DNA of 64,000 nucleotides from Alteromonas aquimaris (GTDB taxonomy: Bacteria > Pseudomonadota > Gammaproteobacteria > Enterobacterales > Alteromonadaceae). Shown in pieces: positions 60,111 through 64,000 of this stretch. Every line of letters begins with the position of its first letter. The stretch's first letter is position 1. Location: NCBI RefSeq assembly GCF_026183695.1, contig NZ_JAPFRD010000010.1, positions 351,694 to 415,693 of the forward strand, in the 5' to 3' direction. The notes beneath the pieces were generated by a model. That model was not told the DNA's origin and ran no database searches. It saw only the letters and a program-made list of their open reading frames with translations. Made by a program: the position numbers and the translations under genes.

Positions 60111-61457
60111 ATGTCTCAGTCATCACACAAATATAGTTTAACTACCAGAATCTTTATCGGCATGGTCGCCGGAATCATTATCGGCGCCATACTGCAAGCG
60201 CTTTTCGATGATAGCGGAGATTTACGCTTTTCGATATTCTCATTCGAGATATCCACGTATAACATTCTCGTAGAAGGTATATTTTCTACCTTAGGTCAAA
60301 TTTTCATCGCTAGTTTAAAAATGCTGGTTGTGCCTTTGGTATTTGTTTCATTGGTCTGCGGCACCAGTAGTCTGACAGAGCCCAGTAAGCTCGGTCGCTT
60401 AGGGGCGAAATCAGTGGGCTTGTATATTCTCACGACGGCTATCGCCGTAACACTGGCAATCAGTCTAGGATTACTGGTATCTCCCGGGGAGGGCCTTAAC
60501 CTTTCAACCGATGCTGAGTTCACTGCCAAACAAGCCCCCTCTTTTTCGCAGGTGATTGTGGATATGTTCCCGTCAAATCCAATCAACTCAATGGCAAAGG
60601 GCAACATGCTGCAAATTATTGTTTTTGCGGTGTTATTTGGAATAGCCATGGCAATGGTCGGTGAGGCAGGAAAACGTCTGGGAGCGTTTTTTGAAGACAT
60701 CAATACGGTGATTTTACGGCTGGTCACGATCATCATGAATCTTGCACCTTACGGCGTTTTCGTACTCATGGCGAAACTCTTTGCCACCATTGGTCTGGAT
60801 ACGATTGGTAGCCTCGCTAAGTACTTTGTATTGGTGCTCGCCGTTCTTGCCATCCATGCCTTTCTCACCTATCCGATTTTACTCAAACTGTTTACCGGTT
60901 TAAACCCTTGGTCGCTGTTTAAGAAAATGCGCGAAGCTGCACTGTTTGCTTTTAGTACCTCGTCGAGCAGCGCCACCTTACCGGTGACGATGGAAACGGC
61001 ACGCAATAAGCTTGGTGTAGGTAAATCAGTCACATCATTCAGCCTCCCTCTAGGGGCCACAATAAATATGGATGGCACGGCCATCATGCAGGGAGTGGCA
61101 ACGGTATTTATCGCCCAGGTTTATGGGGTGGACTTGTCTATCAATGATTATGTGATGGTAGTGCTGACCGCCACCCTCGCCTCGATTGGTACTGCGGGTG
61201 TCCCTGGAGTCGGTTTGATCATGCTGGCTATGGTGTTACAACAAGTTAACCTACCCGTTGAAGGCATTGCTTTAATCATTGGCGTTGACCGTTTGTTAGA
61301 TATGACCCGCACTGCGGTAAACATCACCGGCGACTGCACTGTGGCATGTATTGTCGGTAAGAGTGAAGGTGAGATAGACGAAGCAGTCTACAATGATCCT
61401 GACGCTGGCATAAGAGAAGAAGAAGTCGATTTAAAGCATTTCGACCAGAACAGTTAA
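60111..61457 (+). CDS. Dicarboxylate/amino acid:cation symporter (DAACS family)
   Basis: An inner-membrane sodium- or proton-coupled carrier for glutamate, aspartate or C4-dicarboxylates, 448 residues. The hairpin STSSSSATLPVTMET, the NMDGTAIMQG motif and the RLLDMTRTAVNITGD signature are all present. Substrate choice between GltP/GltT and DctA types cannot be fixed by eye. A terminator follows. Confidence 0.93.
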   Translation: MSQSSHKYSLTTRIFIGMVAGIIIGAILQALFDDSGDLRFSIFSFEISTYNILVEGIFSTLGQIFIASLKMLVVPLVFVSLVCGTSSLTEPSKLGRLGAKSVGLYILTTAIAVTLAISLGLLVSPGEGLNLSTDAEFTAKQAPSFSQVIVDMFPSNPINSMAKGNMLQIIVFAVLFGIAMAMVGEAGKRLGAFFEDINTVILRLVTIIMNLAPYGVFVLMAKLFATIGLDTIGSLAKYFVLVLAVLAIHAFLTYPILLKLFTGLNPWSLFKKMREAALFAFSTSSSSATLPVTMETARNKLGVGKSVTSFSLPLGATINMDGTAIMQGVATVFIAQVYGVDLSINDYVMVVLTATLASIGTAGVPGVGLIMLAMVLQQVNLPVEGIALIIGVDRLLDMTRTAVNITGDCTVACIVGKSEGEIDEAVYNDPDAGIREEEVDLKHFDQNS

Positions 61458-61515
61458 CCGGCAGTTCAATCTGAAGTAAACAATGTCGGCTGTCTAATTG
61501 AATATTTATTGTAGG

Positions 61516-61543
61516 AGCCAGCGAATTTATCGCTGGCTTTTTT
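61516..61543 (+). terminator. Terminator of the symporter gene
   Basis: AGCCAGCGA and TCGCTGGCT pair over 9 bases around a 5-base loop, followed by TTTTT. Confidence 0.92.
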
Positions 61544-61643
61544 ATATTAATCCCAATGAATGTTTGTTCAATCAGCGGGTGAAGTTATTTATTTTTAACA
61601 AGCCGATTATGAGAAGGCTTAGTGGGTCTAAATTGAGCGTAAT

Positions 61644-61785
61644 TGGTGCGGTTAAAAAGTGTTAAAAGCCGCACCGGGAGATAGAGACGGATCTCTATTC
61701 CGCGTAATATTGGCTCTAAAGCCTGTAGCATTCTTCACTTTTCACCCACGCACCTTGACGATAAACCCGCCTCTATCTTTGAGAT
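61644..61785 (+). repeat. Dispersed intergenic repeat, copy 2
   Basis: Aligns with the copy at 23214-23335 in the same orientation. Here GGTGCGG (61645-61651) also pairs with CCGCACC (61669-61675), and GAGATAGAGACGG pairs with CCGCCTCTATCTT near the right end, so the element can fold. It lies in the convergent gap between the symporter and lolC/E. Confidence 0.6.
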
Positions 61786-61810
61786 GCTCACACCTAAATG
61801 CGGTTTGGCA

Positions 61811-63043
61811 TTATCCGTTCAATGCGGCCGCTGGCGCCACTTTTGCTGCTTTATTGGCAGGGTATAAAGTAGCGATTATGCAAAGTGCGGTGGCTACCAC
61901 GACGGTTAACAGTACATCTTTGGTGTGTAACTCGGAAGGCAGGAAATTAATAAAATAGACATCGCCCGATAATACACTCACGCCTAAAAAGTTCTCAATA
62001 AAGCTGACAATTACTGAAAGATTGGGAGCCACAAGTAAGGCAGCGGTTGTACCCAGAAAAATCCCCGCCATGCCGTTTAACAAGCCTTGCGTAATGAAGA
62101 TATTCCTGATTAAACTATCCGAGGCGCCCATCGTTTTTAAAATTGCGATAGCGCTGCGCTTTTCCCGCACTGCCATTACCAGAGTCGAAACTATATTAAA
62201 ACAAGCGACAGCGATAACTAACGTCAGTGCAATATACACCACTACCCTAACCAACTGAATATCATCATATAAATGACCCTGCGTGCGGGTCCAATCAGAC
62301 ATATAAATAGCTTGTGGAAAGGAGTAACCAATTTCGCGCATAACTGCGTTTGCCGAAAATGGGTCATACAGCATAAATCGCAACCCTTGGGCGCCCGATT
62401 CGATACCAGATTCGGCCGATGCCGTATGCAGATGCATCAACCCTACAAGATTATCCAATTCGCCGCCAATGGTAATGCTGCCTGCAACCTCTAAAGATAC
62501 GGTTTGGGGTGCTTTAAACGACAAGTCGGCAGTTTTGGTTGGCACTAAAAATTGGATCCGATCTCCTACCGTAATATTCAATTTATCCATAATCCCCTTA
62601 CCCAGCAGCACACCATATGGATTTTGTTGGAAGCGTTGCCATGTCTGGTCGGACACACGCGTGAGCCAATTTTGTGGCTGGTCAGAAATTTCTATACCAG
62701 TTATTTCGGCCGCTTTTAACTTGCCTTTAAACTGTACCATTCCGGTAATTTTGGTATATGGCGTTACTTTTTTAATGCGCGGATCTTTCGCTAACCGCTG
62801 TTGTTGAGCTTGCCAGTTTTCGATCCCTTTGCCATCAAATGCAAACAGCTCCCCATGAGGAATAAACGACAGAATGCGATGGGTTAATTCCCGTTCGAAA
62901 CCGTTCATAATGCTTAATAAAACTATCAGCACAAAACACCCTAAACCCACCCCTACTGATGAGGAAAGTGAAATAAAAGAAATGTACTTGTTGGCTTGTT
63001 TCGCATTTCGAAAACGGGCTGCAAAATAAAAGGCAAGATTCAT
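61811..63043 (-). CDS. Lipoprotein-releasing ABC transporter permease, LolC/LolE family
   Basis: Inner-membrane subunit that hands outer-membrane lipoproteins to LolA. The 410 residues have four membrane helices (about 22-45 and three near the C-terminus) and a large periplasmic domain. The N-terminus AFYFAARFRNAKQANKYISFIS is typical. It is coupled to lolD by an ATGA overlap. Only one permease gene lies here, so it could be half of a LolC-LolE pair or a LolF-type hybrid. Confidence 0.88.
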   Translation of the reverse strand: MNLAFYFAARFRNAKQANKYISFISLSSSVGVGLGCFVLIVLLSIMNGFERELTHRILSFIPHGELFAFDGKGIENWQAQQQRLAKDPRIKKVTPYTKITGMVQFKGKLKAAEITGIEISDQPQNWLTRVSDQTWQRFQQNPYGVLLGKGIMDKLNITVGDRIQFLVPTKTADLSFKAPQTVSLEVAGSITIGGELDNLVGLMHLHTASAESGIESGAQGLRFMLYDPFSANAVMREIGYSFPQAIYMSDWTRTQGHLYDDIQLVRVVVYIALTLVIAVACFNIVSTLVMAVREKRSAIAILKTMGASDSLIRNIFITQGLLNGMAGIFLGTTAALLVAPNLSVIVSFIENFLGVSVLSGDVYFINFLPSELHTKDVLLTVVVATALCIIATLYPANKAAKVAPAAALNG

Positions 63044-63732
63044 AACGATGCATTATCCAGCGCTTGCAAATGACCATCCTGGAGCGTCAATACACGGTCC
63101 ATTTTATTCGCCAATTCTCTGTCATGGGTCACCACTATAAAGGTGGTGTTCAACTTGCGACTGATATCTTTTAGTAATGAATAAACTGCTAATCCGGTTT
63201 TATGATCAAGATTACCCGTCGGTTCATCCGCCATTACCAGTTTAGGCTCTGTCACTAGCGCGCGGGCAATCGCCACCCGCTGCCTTTCCCCCCCGGAAAG
63301 CGCGGCTGGTTTATGCTCTAAACGATGTGCAAGACCAACCAATTCAAGCATTTTTTTAGCTTCTTCTTCTGCCTTGCTTCGGCTAATTCCGCCGATAAGC
63401 AAAGGCATGGCGACATTTTCTAAGGCTGAAAATTCACCCAGCAGATGATGGAATTGGTAGATAAATCCCATTTGTTGATTACGAATTTTATTGAGGTCTT
63501 TTGGTTTGAGGGTATCTATGGCTTTACCGTTAAACAATACGCGCCCCTTTGAAGGGGTATCAAGGCCACCCATGATATGCAAAAGCGTACTTTTACCTGA
63601 ACCGGAGCTTCCCAAAATGGCAATATGTTCACCGGCAGAAACCGAGAAGGAGACGTTACTTAAAACGGCAGTATCACTTTCACCATCGTGATAAGTTTTA
63701 CTGATGTCCTGACAAACCAGCAGGTCTTCCAT
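63040..63732 (-). CDS. lolD: Lipoprotein-releasing ABC transporter ATPase LolD
   Basis: ATPase of the Lol lipoprotein exporter, 230 residues. Walker A ILGSSGSGKSTLL, signature LSGGERQRVAIA and Walker B LVMADEPTGNLD are all present, with the MacB/LolD-type switch FIVVTHDRELA. The gene lies directly downstream of tRNA-Asp on the same strand. Confidence 0.94.
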   Translation of the reverse strand: MEDLLVCQDISKTYHDGESDTAVLSNVSFSVSAGEHIAILGSSGSGKSTLLHIMGGLDTPSKGRVLFNGKAIDTLKPKDLNKIRNQQMGFIYQFHHLLGEFSALENVAMPLLIGGISRSKAEEEAKKMLELVGLAHRLEHKPAALSGGERQRVAIARALVTEPKLVMADEPTGNLDHKTGLAVYSLLKDISRKLNTTFIVVTHDRELANKMDRVLTLQDGHLQALDNASL

Positions 63733-63824
63733 GGCATTTACTTTTAAAATTATATAGAAAGAATGGGAGGCATGTTATCGCGATAACCAGCGAAGGCCAA
63801 CAGTTTAACAGGATTTTTAAATGA

Positions 63825-63901
63825 TGGCGGAGCGGACGGGACTCGAACCCGCGACCCCCGGCGTGACAGGCCGGTATTCTAACCAACTGAACTACCGCTC
63901 C
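63825..63901 (-). tRNA. tRNA-Asp (anticodon GTC)
   Basis: The 77-nt cloverleaf has 7-bp acceptor GGAGCGG/CCGCTCC, a D-loop with GTTCAGTTGGTTAGAAT, an anticodon loop CTGTCAC and a T-arm GCGGGTTCGAGTCCCGT. CCA is encoded. It is identical to the copy at 63924-64000. Confidence 0.98.
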
Positions 63902-63923
63902 AACAGGATACAAGCTGAACTAA

Positions 63924-64000
63924 TGGCGGAGCGGACGGGACTCGAACCCGCGACCCCCGGCGTGACAGGCCGGTATTCTAACCAACTGAACTACCGCTCC
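63924..64000 (-). tRNA. tRNA-Asp (anticodon GTC), second copy
   Basis: Identical over 77 nt to the copy at 63825-63901 and separated from it by 22 bases, so the two were probably duplicated and are co-transcribed. The window ends at its 5' base, so more copies may follow. Confidence 0.98.

Noticed and set aside
63698..63913. 71-residue minus-strand frame across the first tRNA-Asp
   Set aside because: It is a translation of the tRNA gene itself (the GFESRPL pattern is typical of translated tRNA).

Overview
The window looks like chromosomal DNA from a marine gammaproteobacterium of the order Alteromonadales. This is inferred from the protein sequences and gene order, not from a marker gene. 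Three local layouts support it: the fatty-acid/murein/replication run yceD-rpmF-plsX-fabH-fabD-fabG-acpP-fabF-pabC-mltG-tmk-holB-tatD, the pair alaA-yfbR followed by dgt, and the block yceF / HAD phosphatase-rluC / rne. No prophage, CRISPR array or intact transposon was seen.

Layout. 0-2.9 kb holds a non-coding repeat cluster and a chemoreceptor on the minus strand. 2.9-8.1 kb holds fur, then a minus-strand operon pxpA-pxpB-pxpC-dat (5-oxoproline use plus a D-amino acid transaminase), then a plus-strand pair (CvfB-like S1 protein and OsmC/YhfA-like protein). 8.2-15.7 kb is a three-gene RND efflux operon (lipoprotein adaptor and two different RND pumps, no outer-membrane channel). 16.3-19.6 kb has three minus-strand genes for a membrane protein, a TonB-C/TPR protein and an LRAT-like protein. 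19.8-23.1 kb is the alaA-yfbR-dgt operon. 23.1-28.4 kb has a probable SOS-controlled SulA-like gene, ychJ, a secreted M2 (ACE-like) peptidase and two small redox/VOC genes. 28.4-39.5 kb is the long minus-strand housekeeping run. 39.6-46.4 kb has yceF, a HAD phosphatase, rluC, RNase E with a long leader, and a small kinase-like gene. 46.4-52.7 kb is a looser accessory stretch of short minus-strand genes that includes a diverged pair of small membrane proteins (one apparently frameshifted), an attC-like inverted repeat and the wreck of an IS3-family transposase. 52.7-64 kb has a DUF2058 gene, topA, astB, a large Big-1-domain lipoprotein, a dicarboxylate/amino-acid symporter, lolD with one LolC/E-type permease, and two identical tRNA-Asp genes at the right edge.

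How the genes work together. The 28-40 kb run links phospholipid and fatty-acid initiation (PlsX, FabH, FabD, FabG, ACP, FabF) with folate (PabC), murein (MltG), nucleotide (Tmk) and replication (HolB) genes, a grouping conserved in gammaproteobacteria. PxpABC would open 5-oxoproline to glutamate, and the neighbouring D-amino acid transaminase suggests a wider amino-acid scavenging unit. YfbR (dNMP phosphatase) and Dgt (dNTPase) form a dNTP-lowering pair. RNase E has a leader of roughly 440 nt, consistent with autoregulation known in enterobacteria.

The least-explained parts are intergenic. They are a ~115-bp dispersed repeat seen at 23.2 and 61.7 kb, a 28-bp tandem array near position 300 related to a second element at 26.8 kb, the IS3 wreck at 52.2 kb, and the 48.9/51.1 kb small membrane protein pair. 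I did not find a clear new multi-gene system.
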